NCBI RefSeq assembly: GCF_018688095.1
Contig: NZ_CP061311.1
Span: forward strand, 1,138,190-1,202,189
Source: Polynucleobacter sp. AP-Titi-500A-B4
GTDB lineage: Bacteria > Pseudomonadota > Gammaproteobacteria > Burkholderiales > Burkholderiaceae
DNA length: 64,000 bases
Reading direction: 5' to 3'
Positions 9,719-18,921 of the stretch are shown one piece after another; positions within the stretch are counted from its first letter, which is position 1, and every line of letters begins with the position of its first letter. The translations under genes and the position numbers were made by a program. The notes beneath the pieces are model-generated. The model saw nothing but the letters and a program-made list of their open reading frames with translations. It made no database searches and was not told the origin of the DNA.

Positions 9719-9943
9719 TTAGAGAAGAGATGGTGAAGGCTTGTCACCAGGCGGTAGAGAGTAGTCCAGCTTGCGCTCATAGAGGCGCGCCTTGTAGCAG
9801 TCCTGATAGCCCTTGCTACCAATTTGCCATCCAATAGAGGTGCAGTCATCTTGAGCGGCAGACTCAATAGAGCCACAGGCAGTCAGGCTTAAAGCGGTAA
9901 GAGCGGTAGAAATGAGAAGGATGCGCATTTTTGTTGAATTCAT
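9719..9943 (-). CDS. Small lipoprotein of unknown function
   Basis: This 74-residue protein starts MNSTKMRILLISTALTALS and has a clear lipobox LTAC with Cys about residue 23, so it should be processed by signal peptidase II. The mature part has two further cysteines (DDCTSIGWQIG and YQDCYKARLYERK) that could form a disulfide and ends in a Pro/Ser-rich tail. An internal ATG at codon 6 is an alternative start and would leave a normal lipoprotein signal. It lies nine bases after the DUF748 gene on the same strand and is probably cotranscribed with it. No function can be assigned. Confidence 0.72.
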   Translation of the reverse strand: MNSTKMRILLISTALTALSLTACGSIESAAQDDCTSIGWQIGSKGYQDCYKARLYERKLDYSLPPGDKPSPSLL

Positions 9944-9952
9944 AACCTAAGT

Positions 9953-12382
9953 CTACTTGATTCTGAGCTCAACATCGAGTGGAATCCCCTCTTTGCCTGA
10001 CTCCACCGTCTTTATCTGCCCCATCGCAATACGCTGTTTCAATGCTGGGTTTTCTTTGATCATGAAGCCATAAGCGATTTGCGCTCTATTTTTGGCCAGG
10101 GCTTTCAGGTCAGAATCACTCACCTCAATGCCAGCGATCAACTCAGTATGAAATTGTTCATTACGAGCCTCACCATCTGGCAACATCAATAAACGTTGTC
10201 CCAATGTAATACGGCCAATATATTGCGCATAAGCCGCTTTCAATCCAGCTTGTACTCGCGGATCAGAGAGGCTTGGAACCGGCACAGGCTCACCTTCTTG
10301 CAATTTAAATCCAGCATCCTTCAAGATGGCCATGTCAGCTTTTGCTCTGGCTAAAGCTTGCCTATCCTGAACAGGATCATAAGTACCGATAATTTCTAGA
10401 CTGGAGTTCGGACGCTTGACCAGGTACTCGCCAAACTTTTCTAAGCGCTCTTGATCAATGGGTAAAAAAACTGCTTCCCCCGGAACCGCATTGACACCCT
10501 CTGACCCACCCATACCCAAAATAGAGGCTAAGGCTCTGAATGGCGCAGTAGCAACATTGGTGAGTACATTGGTGATGGCCTGCCAAACCAAGCCACTTGC
10601 GCTAAATTCTGGGGAGTCTACATTTCCAGCTATCCGAATAGTGACATCAATGGTGTCATCTGAATCCTCTAAGAGCGCTATCGCCAAGCCTAATGGTAAT
10701 TTTTTCCCTTGAAAGTCAGGAACTTCATCGCCTAACTGCACCTTCTTAATCATGATTTGATTGCTGCCATCGAGTTGCCCATCTTTAGCGCGGTAATTCA
10801 GATTCAGAGTTAAGTTACCGCCCGTGATCTGATAGCCCGCATAGGTCATAACCGCAGGATTAAAAGTGGTAAGGGGTAGATTTCTAAAGCTCATCAAGAT
10901 GTCGTGGTTACGACGCGGATCATCAAACGAGGCTTGTCCTTTTGCACGCATGCTACCTGAATTCGCGACAACTCCATCCATGGCAATCGAGGCAAATCGA
11001 CCAGGCATATTGCTGACGCCAATAAAGGTGGCATTGAATTTTTTGACATCCACTTTGAAATTTGGCTTCATCGCCATATCGGTAAAGAACACTTCCCCAG
11101 ATTTCAAGCTGACCGACCGAATATCCAAGTCAAATGGATTTTGCGGCTTTGGTTTGTCCTCAGGCAAAGAGGTATCCCTAGCGGGCGCCTCAAGGGCTTG
11201 CTTTGAAAATAAACGGCGGAAATTGGAAAGGCCTTGTGCATTGATTTCAAAACGTAAGACGGGGTGCTCAATCACGACTTCATCCATAATCAAGCCGCTA
11301 GACTGAATGCCGTTTCTTTTATTCGTCTTGTATTCAAATTGACGAATCTGCGCACTATCCCAAGTAATCAGCGGAGTATTTTCGCCCTTTTCCTGAACCG
11401 TTAAGTTTGTGAGTTGCGCATTTCCAGAAAAGAGATCTGCATCATGGTCTAACTTTACCGTTAGCTCTGCATTGAGTATGCCGCTGGTTCCGGTTAACTC
11501 TTTATTGGCAGGCAGAAATGAAATTAAGGGGGTGGCTGCAATATTCTCGATCTTAATCTTGCCCTCCAAAGCCTTCGACGCAGTATTTAAATCCCAATGT
11601 GAGATTATTTTGCCTTCGTCTAGCTTGAGATCTAGTTGAGCCCCGAGCATATTGGGGCTTGGATTATCTAGACCGCCACTTAAGCTGACATGCCTAAATG
11701 CAAGAGTCTTATTGATCCCAGGAATCAGCAGTTGAAGTGACCCCAGATTAAAGTCATATTGACCACGTACCCCAGAAACTACTCCGTTCTTATCGTAATT
11801 GGCGACTTCTAATAATTTGATAGAAAAAGGTTTGAGCTCTTCTCTTAATTTATTCGCTTCATCAGCCAAAATGAGCGAGGCGCCATTGACTAGAAACTCA
11901 TCAACCGAAATTTTGATGGGCTTATTTGCTTGCTGGGGATCTTTAGGCGGAAGATTTTTTTCTACAGCATGGATAAACTCTTGCCAATTCCAGACGTCCT
12001 CTTGAGATCCTCGCGATATCGGTTTTTTTTCGATGAGGAGCTTGGGCTCATCCAAGGCAATTTTGTCAAAGCCGATTTCACCTGCCGCCAACTTGGTCCA
12101 CTTCAGTGCGATGGCCAATTTTTTAAATTCGAGGAGTCGGCCAGACCCTGACTTTGATAACTGCAGACCATCTAGTTCTATACCCAAACGCAATGGGGAT
12201 AGATTCATGTCCTGATAGACGATCTCATATCCAATTTTTTCACTGTATTCAGCCACGCTTTTTTTCAGCAAACCTGGAATAAACAGATGGCATCCAGCCC
12301 AAAATAGGGCAGTTAGGGTAAGCAATGAGACGGCTATACGCAGGCTCCATGCCTTAATCTGGGGATTTTTGAGGGAAAGCAT
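9953..12382 (-). CDS. DUF748 / AsmA-like envelope protein
   Basis: This 809-residue protein has one N-terminal transmembrane helix (about residues 13-33) and a long periplasmic part. It has the repeated beta-rich AsmA/TamB-like pattern, including segments such as DFNLGSLQLLIPG and VSLKSGEVFFTDM that are typical of DUF748 proteins. The C-terminal part (SSLEIIGTYDPVQDRQALA) resembles the OmpA-like tail found in DUF748 proteins. AsmA-type proteins are thought to bridge the envelope and move or organise lipids; that role is inferred from the superfamily only. The gene is divergent from the DUF1080 gene, with a 78-base shared promoter region, and is followed closely by a small lipoprotein gene. 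Confidence 0.8.
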   Translation of the reverse strand: MLSLKNPQIKAWSLRIAVSLLTLTALFWAGCHLFIPGLLKKSVAEYSEKIGYEIVYQDMNLSPLRLGIELDGLQLSKSGSGRLLEFKKLAIALKWTKLAAGEIGFDKIALDEPKLLIEKKPISRGSQEDVWNWQEFIHAVEKNLPPKDPQQANKPIKISVDEFLVNGASLILADEANKLREELKPFSIKLLEVANYDKNGVVSGVRGQYDFNLGSLQLLIPGINKTLAFRHVSLSGGLDNPSPNMLGAQLDLKLDEGKIISHWDLNTASKALEGKIKIENIAATPLISFLPANKELTGTSGILNAELTVKLDHDADLFSGNAQLTNLTVQEKGENTPLITWDSAQIRQFEYKTNKRNGIQSSGLIMDEVVIEHPVLRFEINAQGLSNFRRLFSKQALEAPARDTSLPEDKPKPQNPFDLDIRSVSLKSGEVFFTDMAMKPNFKVDVKKFNATFIGVSNMPGRFASIAMDGVVANSGSMRAKGQASFDDPRRNHDILMSFRNLPLTTFNPAVMTYAGYQITGGNLTLNLNYRAKDGQLDGSNQIMIKKVQLGDEVPDFQGKKLPLGLAIALLEDSDDTIDVTIRIAGNVDSPEFSASGLVWQAITNVLTNVATAPFRALASILGMGGSEGVNAVPGEAVFLPIDQERLEKFGEYLVKRPNSSLEIIGTYDPVQDRQALARAKADMAILKDAGFKLQEGEPVPVPSLSDPRVQAGLKAAYAQYIGRITLGQRLLMLPDGEARNEQFHTELIAGIEVSDSDLKALAKNRAQIAYGFMIKENPALKQRIAMGQIKTVESGKEGIPLDVELRIK

Positions 12383-12460
12383 CTACTTGTCTTTAGGGGT
12401 GAATATCAGTAACAATGAAAACCATTACAAAAGAAATAATATAAACCCAAGGGAGACTTC

Positions 12461-13054
12461 ATGAAATCAGCTCTAAAAAGGATTGCAGTACTCATTTTCA
12501 GCTTGCATGCAGTGCTATTTGGTTCTTTTGCCATGGCTCAAAATCAAGACGGCTTTGAGGATTTGATCGATGGGGTCAGCTTAAGTGGCTGGAACATCAT
12601 CGGCAATGCTAGCTGGGTAATTGGTAATGGGATTGTGGAAGGCAATAAACCCAGTGGATTTTTAGTCAGCACGAAGTCCTATAAGAACTTTGTGATCAGA
12701 GCCGAATTTTGGGCGGAGTCCAATACCAATAGCGGCATCTTTATTCGTTGCCAAGATCCCAATAAAGTTGCTGCAAACACTTCTTATGAAATCAATATTT
12801 GGGATACACGCCCCGAGCAAGCTTATGCAACCGGTGCGATTGTAGATGTTGCAAAAGTCAATCCGATTCATAAAGCAGGCGGCCGATGGAACACTATGGA
12901 AATCGTTGCCAATGGCTCAAACTTCAAAGTTACGATGAATGGCGTGGTCACAGTAGCTGATGCTAAAGATGCCCGTTTCGCTGAGGGTCCTATCGCCCTG
13001 CAATCTGCCGGTGGCATCATCAAGTTTAAGAAGGTTCAAATCAAGCCGATTTGA
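12461..13054 (+). CDS. Secreted DUF1080 (3-keto-disaccharide hydrolase-like) protein
   Basis: This 197-residue protein has a signal peptide (MKSALKRIAVLIFSLH through FAMAQ) followed by one concanavalin-like DUF1080 domain. The typical pattern is present: FEDLIDGVSLSGWNI, VEGNKPSGFLVSTKSYKNF, FWAESNTNSGIFIRC and a C-terminal IALQSAGGIIKFKKVQIKPI. Family members bind or hydrolyse glycosides, and some act on 3-keto sugars; catalysis here is uncertain. A good Shine-Dalgarno (GGGAG) precedes the ATG. The gene stands alone, ending three bases before a convergent toxin-antitoxin module. Confidence 0.85.
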   Translation: MKSALKRIAVLIFSLHAVLFGSFAMAQNQDGFEDLIDGVSLSGWNIIGNASWVIGNGIVEGNKPSGFLVSTKSYKNFVIRAEFWAESNTNSGIFIRCQDPNKVAANTSYEINIWDTRPEQAYATGAIVDVAKVNPIHKAGGRWNTMEIVANGSNFKVTMNGVVTVADAKDARFAEGPIALQSAGGIIKFKKVQIKPI

Positions 13055-13057
13055 GAT

Positions 13058-13405
13058 TTATACAAAAATCTCAATACGATCACCGCAGGCTATGGGCATC
13101 AATGCTCTATCCTGCTTTTTCATTTTGACCAACCCATAATTTGACATTGTTTTGAGGGTTCTAGACAGATTTCCTTGCTTGCGCCCAGTCAGATCAGCCA
13201 ATTCAGAGATTGATACGGGTTTTGACGATCGAATGACTTCTAGTAAAGCACGGTTTTCATCACTGAGTACTTGGGCCAGAGAGCGCATTGACGTAAACCA
13301 TATTTTTGGGTCGCTAGCCTTAGCCTTTATATCGCCCTTTGCAATTGCAAACATACGCTTACGAATATCCTCTTGCGATGCGATGCCGATTTTAATTACT
13401 TTCAT
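13058..13405 (-). CDS. TumA-like antitoxin, HTH (HVO_A0114-type) regulator
   Basis: This 115-residue protein has a winged helix-turn-helix (about residues 55-105: LLEVIRSSKPVSISELADL, then TGRKQGNLSRTLKTM). The C-terminal wing reads GLVKMKKQDRALMPIACGD. The start overlaps the stop of the upstream DUF6516 gene by four bases (ATGA). This gene order, TumE toxin first and HTH antitoxin second, is that of TumE/TumA modules. The antitoxin role is inferred from family and context. A MarR-like regulator of the neighbouring gene is the alternative reading. Confidence 0.78.
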   Translation of the reverse strand: MKVIKIGIASQEDIRKRMFAIAKGDIKAKASDPKIWFTSMRSLAQVLSDENRALLEVIRSSKPVSISELADLTGRKQGNLSRTLKTMSNYGLVKMKKQDRALMPIACGDRIEIFV

Positions 13406-13764
13406 TTCTCTTTATCCGCCCTTAAAACTTTGTCAACATCATCAAAGAAATCACTCAGCAACTGATAGGCATCTATAAATAAATATTGTGTGCCATGATC
13501 TTGAGAGCTTCGATGCTTATGATCGTAAGGTAACTTTCTCCCAACATAACCCGATCTTGTCTTTAAGGCATGCGCATTGTCATAACCCATGATCCTCAGA
13601 CCCTTGGGGTTATGCAGTGTTAGCGAATAACGAACACCATGCGGAATTGCAGTTGTAGTCTCAACCTGCCAAGCTTCAATTTTCACCCAGTAGCCATCCT
13701 CTTGATCGATCACCTGCTGATGTAAGTCTAGTAATGTGGAGATGCCGACATTTTTCATCTCCAA
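13402..13764 (-). CDS. TumE-family (DUF6516) toxin
   Basis: This 120-residue protein has the DUF6516 pattern: a beta-rich N-terminal part (DGYWVKIEAWQVETT, YSLTLHNPKGLRIMGYDNAH) followed by the conserved YDHKHR motif and an acidic-aromatic helix (LLSDFFDDVDKVL). TumE proteins are toxins of a plasmid-stabilising type II system; their target is poorly known. The second Met (codon 3) is an equally likely start. The gene forms a two-gene operon with the HTH antitoxin through a four-base overlap. Nothing around it suggests a plasmid or island boundary. Confidence 0.75.
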   Translation of the reverse strand: MEMKNVGISTLLDLHQQVIDQEDGYWVKIEAWQVETTTAIPHGVRYSLTLHNPKGLRIMGYDNAHALKTRSGYVGRKLPYDHKHRSSQDHGTQYLFIDAYQLLSDFFDDVDKVLRADKEK

Positions 13765-13825
13765 AACTATATCAGCTAATGATATACCAAAAGTAACAAC
13801 CCTCCGTCAATCTAAGGATTTTTGC

Positions 13826-14128
13826 TTACGCAGGCGGAAAACCAGCCTTCTGTGCCCACATATTATTAAACACGTTGATCACGGGTTTCTCATAGACACC
13901 TGCTTTGGTGTAGGGCTCATCTTTCAACCAAGCATCCACTGCTGCTCTATTAGGAAAATCCAATGCTATGAGACTGCCAATGACAGTATTGCCATCTTCA
14001 GAAGTGAGCGGACCAGCAAAGGCCATGCGATCAGCTTGTTGCGCTAAATAAGCACGATGTTCTGGGCGAACTTGCACGCGCAGTTCAGCTGTTCCAGGGC
14101 GATCCATTAATAGAATTGCATAAATCAT
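13826..14128 (-). CDS. YciI-family protein
   Basis: This 100-residue protein has the YciI/YCII ferredoxin-like fold, with an N-terminal strand MIYAILLMDRPG, the conserved His in RPEHRAYLAQ, and AGPLTSEDG, DFPNRAAVDAWL and DEPYTKAGVYEKP. The family is of uncertain function; some members are fused to or associated with signalling or detoxifying proteins. It appears monocistronic, in the stretch before tRNA-Ser, with no partner that would reveal its role. Confidence 0.88.
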   Translation of the reverse strand: MIYAILLMDRPGTAELRVQVRPEHRAYLAQQADRMAFAGPLTSEDGNTVIGSLIALDFPNRAAVDAWLKDEPYTKAGVYEKPVINVFNNMWAQKAGFPPA

Positions 14129-14200
14129 ATTGCCTCCAATAGTTGTTCGTTATGAGTTATTCATCTCGGTAGCTCCGATATTACGGTAAACCTTAAAGCA

Positions 14201-14222
14201 AAAACCACCCGAAGGTGGTTTT
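14201..14222 (-). terminator. Rho-independent terminator after tRNA-Ser
   Basis: AAAACCACC (14201-14209) pairs perfectly with GGTGGTTTT (14214-14222) across a CGAA loop. Read on the minus strand it follows the CCA end of tRNA-Ser by nine bases and ends in a T-run, the classic intrinsic terminator layout. Confidence 0.85.
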
Positions 14223-14231
14223 CTTGATACT

Positions 14232-14322
14232 TGGCGGAAGGGGCGGGATTCGAACCCGCGGTAGGCTATTAACCTACGCACGCTTTCCAGGCGTGTGACT
14301 TAAACCGCTCATCCACCCTTCC
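14232..14322 (-). tRNA. tRNA-Ser (anticodon GGA)
   Basis: The cloverleaf is complete on the minus strand. Acceptor GGAAGGG (14322-14316) pairs with 14236-14242; a seven-base anticodon loop CTGGAAA gives anticodon GGA at 14288-14286. A long variable arm (class II, serine) and the T-loop GGTTCGAATCC follow. The CCA end is encoded at 14232-14234. A perfect TATAAT -10 box lies just upstream at 14338-14333, and an intrinsic terminator follows. Confidence 0.97.
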
Positions 14323-14381
14323 GGAATCGTTGATTATACGATTGCCGTAAGGGCTTTGCCCCAAATCCATCTAAAGACAGC

Positions 14382-16355
14382 TTACAGCGACTCTTTGAGC
14401 TGATCCAAGATATGTGGATTTTCCAAGGTAGAAGTATCTTGAGTCACTTCCTCGCCCTTCGCAATCACGCGCAACAAGCGACGCATGATCTTGCCTGAAC
14501 GGGTTTTTGGCAAGTTGTCACCAAAGCGCACATCTTTTGGTTTTGCAATTGGGCCAATCTCTTTACCAACCCAGTTACGCAATTCAGTCGCAAGCTTTTT
14601 AGCTTCATCACCAGTTGGACGACCCCCTTTGAGAACCACGAATACGCAAATGGCTTCACCAGTCAGTTCATCTGGACGACCAACAACAGCCGCTTCTGCA
14701 ACCAATGGATTGGCTACCAAGCAAGATTCGATTTCCATGGTTCCCATACGGTGACCGGAAACGTTCAATACGTCATCGATACGGCCAGTGATGGTGAAGT
14801 AGCCAGTATCTTTATTGCGGATCGCGCCGTCACCTGCGAGATATAAAGTTCCACCCAATTCCTCTGGGAAATAAGACTTCACGAAACGATCAGGATCACC
14901 CCAAATCGTACGAATCATAGAAGGCCATGGACGTTTCACAACCAAGATACCGCCTTGACCATTTGGAACGTCTGCACCGGCTTCATCCACAATCGCCGCC
15001 TGAATGCCGGGCAATGGCAATGTGCATGAACCTGGAATCATTGGTGTTGCGCCTGGCAATGGAGAAATCATGTGGCCACCTGTTTCGGTTTGCCAGAAGG
15101 TATCTGCGATTGGGCAATTTGAATTTCCCACATTCTCGTAGTACCACATCCATGCTTCAGGATTAATTGGTTCGCCGACAGAACCCAAGAGGCGCAATGA
15201 AGATAAGTCATAGCTCTTTGGATGTACTGCTTGGTCATTGCTTGATGCTTTGATCAATGAACGGATAGCCGTTGGTGCGGTGTAGAAAATACTCGCTTTA
15301 TGTTTTTGGATCATGTCCCAGAAACGGCCAGCGTTTGGATATGTTGGGACACCTTCAAACACAATCTCAGTAGCGCCTACTGCAAGTGGGCCATAAGTAA
15401 TGTAAGAGTGACCTGTAACCCAACCGATATCGGCAGTACACCAGAACACATCGCTTGGCTTAATATCAAAAGTCCACTTCATGGTGAGGATCGCCCACAA
15501 GAGGTAACCGCCTGTAGAGTGCTGAACACCCTTTGGCTTACCGGTAGATCCTGAGGTGTAGAGAATAAATAATGGATGCTCAGCGCTGACCCACTCTGGC
15601 TCACAAGTACTGGATTCATTTGCCACAATTTCCTGCATCCAAACATCACGACCCGCTGTCATGGCAATATCAGCACCAGTGCGCTTGCTCACGATCACAT
15701 GCTTCACCTTAGGACATTCGCCAGTAGACAGTGCTTCGTCACAAATGGCTTTCAATGGCAATGCTTTGCCGCCGCGGAACTGTCCATCGGCAGTAATCAC
15801 TGCAACGGCGCCTACGTCCATGATTCGATCACGCAATGCTTGAGCAGAGAAGCCGCCGAACACTACAGAGTGAATGGCGCCAATACGAGCGCAAGCTTGC
15901 ATTGCAACAATACCTTCGATAGTCATCGCCATATAGATGATGACGCTGTCACCAGACTTAACACCCAATTTGCGCAGTGCGTTTGCCATTTTGCAAACAC
16001 GCTCGAGCATTTCTTTATAAGTGACTTTAGTTACGCTACCGTCATCGGCCTCAAAAATGATGGCGGTTTTATCGCCCAGGCCAGCTTCAACTTGGCGATC
16101 CAAACAGTTATAGGAAGCGTTAGTAGTGCCATCTTCAAACCATTTATAGAAAGGCGCCTTGGATTCATCTAAAACCTTAGTAAATGGCTTCTTCCAATAG
16201 ATATTCTCTTTTGCAAGACGACCCCAGAAACCGTCATAGTCTTTTTCTGCTTCAGCACAAAGCTTGGTATAGGCCTCCATACCTGGAATTGCCGCACCCT
16301 TTACAAAATCTGCAGGTGGGTTAAATACGCGGTTTTCTTGCTTTAATGGTTCCAT
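14382..16355 (-). CDS. acs: Acetyl-CoA synthetase
   Basis: Acs activates acetate to acetyl-CoA through acetyl-AMP and is the main scavenging route at low acetate. The 657-residue length fits. Motifs are the AMP-binding P-loop [11 protein letters not shown], the FWQTETGGH adenine-binding block, the hinge [13 protein letters not shown], and the C-terminal [11 protein letters not shown] whose Lys is the site of regulatory acetylation in the family. The region 16356-16540 is shared with the divergent fumarase gene and holds a 10-bp tandem repeat also seen before the formate dehydrogenase operon. An AGAGGG Shine-Dalgarno precedes the ATG. Confidence 0.97.
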   Translation of the reverse strand: MEPLKQENRVFNPPADFVKGAAIPGMEAYTKLCAEAEKDYDGFWGRLAKENIYWKKPFTKVLDESKAPFYKWFEDGTTNASYNCLDRQVEAGLGDKTAIIFEADDGSVTKVTYKEMLERVCKMANALRKLGVKSGDSVIIYMAMTIEGIVAMQACARIGAIHSVVFGGFSAQALRDRIMDVGAVAVITADGQFRGGKALPLKAICDEALSTGECPKVKHVIVSKRTGADIAMTAGRDVWMQEIVANESSTCEPEWVSAEHPLFILYTSGSTGKPKGVQHSTGGYLLWAILTMKWTFDIKPSDVFWCTADIGWVTGHSYITYGPLAVGATEIVFEGVPTYPNAGRFWDMIQKHKASIFYTAPTAIRSLIKASSNDQAVHPKSYDLSSLRLLGSVGEPINPEAWMWYYENVGNSNCPIADTFWQTETGGHMISPLPGATPMIPGSCTLPLPGIQAAIVDEAGADVPNGQGGILVVKRPWPSMIRTIWGDPDRFVKSYFPEELGGTLYLAGDGAIRNKDTGYFTITGRIDDVLNVSGHRMGTMEIESCLVANPLVAEAAVVGRPDELTGEAICVFVVLKGGRPTGDEAKKLATELRNWVGKEIGPIAKPKDVRFGDNLPKTRSGKIMRRLLRVIAKGEEVTQDTSTLENPHILDQLKESL

Positions 16356-16394
16356 GCTTCACAGCCCTCTATCTAATAATCAATAATCTTTACA

Positions 16395-16425
16395 TCTCAA
16401 AATGCGCAAAATGACGCAAAATGAC
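16395..16425 (-). promoter_or_regulatory. 10-bp tandem repeat element upstream of acs
   Basis: GCAAAATGAC occurs twice in exact tandem at 16406-16425, followed toward acs by a third, shorter copy ending TCTCAAAA. On the acs strand it reads GTCATTTTGC, GTCATTTTGC, GCATTTTGAGA, 40-70 bases before the start codon. The fdhB promoter has the same layout at 9594-9624. A helical-turn spacing in a promoter suggests cooperative binding by an unidentified regulator. Confidence 0.55.
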
Positions 16426-16540
16426 GGGTTTTGACCCGCAAGACCTTCGAAGATAAGTGAAAACACTTGGGATTTGCTCTATGGCAAACCCTTAAAATAG
16501 GGCAAACCTTACTAATAATGTGGAAATAAGCCAAAAAACC

Positions 16541-18064
16541 ATGACAAATATCAAACAAAACGACCTGATTCAAAGCGTTGCAGACGCATTCCAGTTCATT
16601 TCTTACTACCACCCCAAGGACTTCATTGATGCCATGGGCAAGGCCTACTCCCTAGAAAAAGGTGAGGCAGCCAAGGATGCGATTGCACAAATCTTGACCA
16701 ACAGCCGGATGTGCGCTGAAGGCCACCGTCCACTTTGCCAAGATACCGGCATTGCCGTCGTTTTCCTCAAAATCGGCATGAACGTCCAGTGGTCTGATGC
16801 CACGATGAGCGTCACAGAAATGGTAAATGAAGGTGTGCGCCGCGCCTACCTCAATCCAGAAAATACATTACGCGCTTCTGTATTAACTGATCCTGCAGGT
16901 AAACGCAAAAACACCGGTGATAACACTCCTGCAGTAATTCACTATGAAATTGTTCCGGGTGATGATGTTGAAGTGATTTGCGCTGCTAAAGGTGGTGGCT
17001 CAGAAAATAAAGCCAAGATGGTCATGCTTAACCCTTCTGACTCGATCGTCGACTGGGTTCTCAAAACGGTTCCAACTATGGGTGCTGGCTGGTGCCCTCC
17101 TGGAATCCTCGGCATTGGAATCGGTGGCACTCCAGAAAAAGCAATGTTGATGGCTAAAGAAGCTTTGATGGGCCCCGTAGATATCCAGGAACTCATTGAG
17201 CGCGGCCCAAAGAATCGCGTAGAAGAATTGCGCCTCGAGCTCTATGAGAAAGTGAACAAACTCGGTATTGGTGCCCAAGGTCTAGGCGGCTTATCTACTG
17301 TGCTTGATATAAAGATCCTGGATTACCCAACGCATGCAGCTTCATTGCCTGTGGCCATGATTCCGAACTGTGCTGCAACACGTCACGTCCATTTCCATTT
17401 GCATGGCGATGGCCCTGCAAAACTAGAAGCTCCTTCTTTGTCTGATTGGCCGGATGTCACCTGGACTCCAGATGTTCAAAAGTCTAAACGCATCAATTTA
17501 GATACATTGACTGCTGAAGAAGTGGCAAGCTGGAAACCTGGTGAGACTTTATTGCTCAATGGAAAAATTTTGACAGGTCGTGATGCAGCACATAAACGTA
17601 TTCAAGACATGCTCGCTAAAGGTGAAGAGTTACCGGTGAGCTTTAAAAACCGCGTGATCTACTATGTTGGTCCAGTGGATCCAGTGCGCGATGAGGTGGT
17701 TGGTCCAGCAGGTCCCACTACCTCTACTCGCATGGATAAGTTCACTGAGATGATGTTGGCCAAAACCGGTTTGATTTCGATGATTGGTAAAGCTGAGCGT
17801 GGACCAGTTGCGATTGAAGCTATTAAGAAACATAAGTCTGCCTACCTCATGGCCGTTGGTGGCGCCGCATATTTGGTATCCAAAGCGATTCAACACTCTA
17901 AGGTGGTTGGCTTTGCTGACCTCGGCATGGAAGCGATCTACGAGTTTGACGTCAAAGATATGCCAGTCACCGTTGCCGTGAACTCTGAGGGCATCTCAAT
18001 GCATGAGACTGGCCCGAAAGAGTGGCAAGCGAAGATTGGTAATATTCCAGTCACCGTTGCTTAA
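16541..18064 (+). CDS. Fumarate hydratase, class I ([4Fe-4S])
   Basis: This enzyme interconverts fumarate and malate in the TCA cycle. At 507 residues it is the single-chain class I (FumA/FumB-type), oxygen-sensitive form. Likely [4Fe-4S] ligands are Cys66 (RPLCQDTG), Cys185 (GAGWCPPG) and Cys277 (IPNCAATRH), with spacing that matches the family. The C-terminal beta domain carries GPTTSTRMDKF and VGGAAYLVSKAI. I start at the ATG at 16541; an upstream in-frame GTG at 16520 would add seven residues. It is divergent from acs, which places acetate activation and a TCA enzyme around one promoter region. Confidence 0.96.
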   Translation: MTNIKQNDLIQSVADAFQFISYYHPKDFIDAMGKAYSLEKGEAAKDAIAQILTNSRMCAEGHRPLCQDTGIAVVFLKIGMNVQWSDATMSVTEMVNEGVRRAYLNPENTLRASVLTDPAGKRKNTGDNTPAVIHYEIVPGDDVEVICAAKGGGSENKAKMVMLNPSDSIVDWVLKTVPTMGAGWCPPGILGIGIGGTPEKAMLMAKEALMGPVDIQELIERGPKNRVEELRLELYEKVNKLGIGAQGLGGLSTVLDIKILDYPTHAASLPVAMIPNCAATRHVHFHLHGDGPAKLEAPSLSDWPDVTWTPDVQKSKRINLDTLTAEEVASWKPGETLLLNGKILTGRDAAHKRIQDMLAKGEELPVSFKNRVIYYVGPVDPVRDEVVGPAGPTTSTRMDKFTEMMLAKTGLISMIGKAERGPVAIEAIKKHKSAYLMAVGGAAYLVSKAIQHSKVVGFADLGMEAIYEFDVKDMPVTVAVNSEGISMHETGPKEWQAKIGNIPVTVA

Positions 18065-18102
18065 TTGCGTTTGGTCTTTTTGACTCTAACATTGGCACTC
18101 AC

Positions 18103-18921
18103 TTGTCGCTAATAGGCGTTTTTGATTCTGGCGTTGGTGGCTTATCCATTTTGGATGAAGCCTTGCGCCAGCTTCCACAGCATGACTATATTTACCTGGC
18201 AGATTCTGCAAACGCCCCTTATGGAGAAAAATCCAGCGATTGGATTGCCAAGCGCAGCTTAAGTTTGTGCAAACATTTAGCAGACGCAGGCTGCGATGCC
18301 ATCGTGGTGGCATGCAATACTGCCACTGCTGAAGCAATCAAACAGATTCGCAGTGAGGTGAAAGTGCCCGTCATCGGTGTAGAGCCAGGCATTAAGCCCG
18401 CAGCCATGCAATCCCAAAACGGGATTGTTGGAGTCCTTGCAACTGAAGCCACCCTGAAAAGCGATAAATTCAATGCCTTATTAGCTACCCTGCCCAGTGA
18501 TTGCCTTTTTATCAAGCAAGCAGGTGCCGGACTAGTACCTTTGATTGAAGCCGGCAAAGCAGATAGCGAAGAAACCTTAGAGCTTCTTGCAAAACATCTA
18601 GTGCCAATTCAGGATGCGGGTTCAGACACCCTAGTATTAGGCTGTACCCACTACCCTTTTCTCAGAAAAGCCATTCGCAAATTATTAGGTGACTCCATTA
18701 CGCTGATTGATACTAGCGAAGCAGTTGTGCGTCAATTAAAGCGACAACTAGAATCACTAGATACTGCTGGCTCATCAGGCAAGAGCACAAGAGAGCATGG
18801 TTCCGTCAGCTTTATCAGCAGCAAAGATGATGCTACCTTACTCAAAATGGCGCGAGATTTAATGCATAGCGATCTTGAGGCTCATGAGGTCAGCTCCAGT
18901 TTATTGGGAGCTACTCGATGA
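18103..18921 (+). CDS. murI: Glutamate racemase
   Basis: MurI makes D-glutamate for peptidoglycan. The 272-residue protein begins IGVFDSGVGGLSI, and the two catalytic cysteines are Cys71 (VACNTATA) and Cys181 (LGCTHYPFL). The only start before this conserved segment is a TTG at 18103; no in-frame ATG is available upstream, so an unusual start codon and low translation are likely. The end overlaps tonB by four bases (ATGA), so murI is translationally coupled to an energy-transducing TonB operon, which is not its usual neighbourhood. Confidence 0.95.
   Translation: MSLIGVFDSGVGGLSILDEALRQLPQHDYIYLADSANAPYGEKSSDWIAKRSLSLCKHLADAGCDAIVVACNTATAEAIKQIRSEVKVPVIGVEPGIKPAAMQSQNGIVGVLATEATLKSDKFNALLATLPSDCLFIKQAGAGLVPLIEAGKADSEETLELLAKHLVPIQDAGSDTLVLGCTHYPFLRKAIRKLLGDSITLIDTSEAVVRQLKRQLESLDTAGSSGKSTREHGSVSFISSKDDATLLKMARDLMHSDLEAHEVSSSLLGATR

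Noticed and set aside
15576..16172. 198-codon plus-strand opening inside acs
   Set aside because: It is the shadow of the acs coding frame, rich in His/Cys/Ser, with no recognisable domain.
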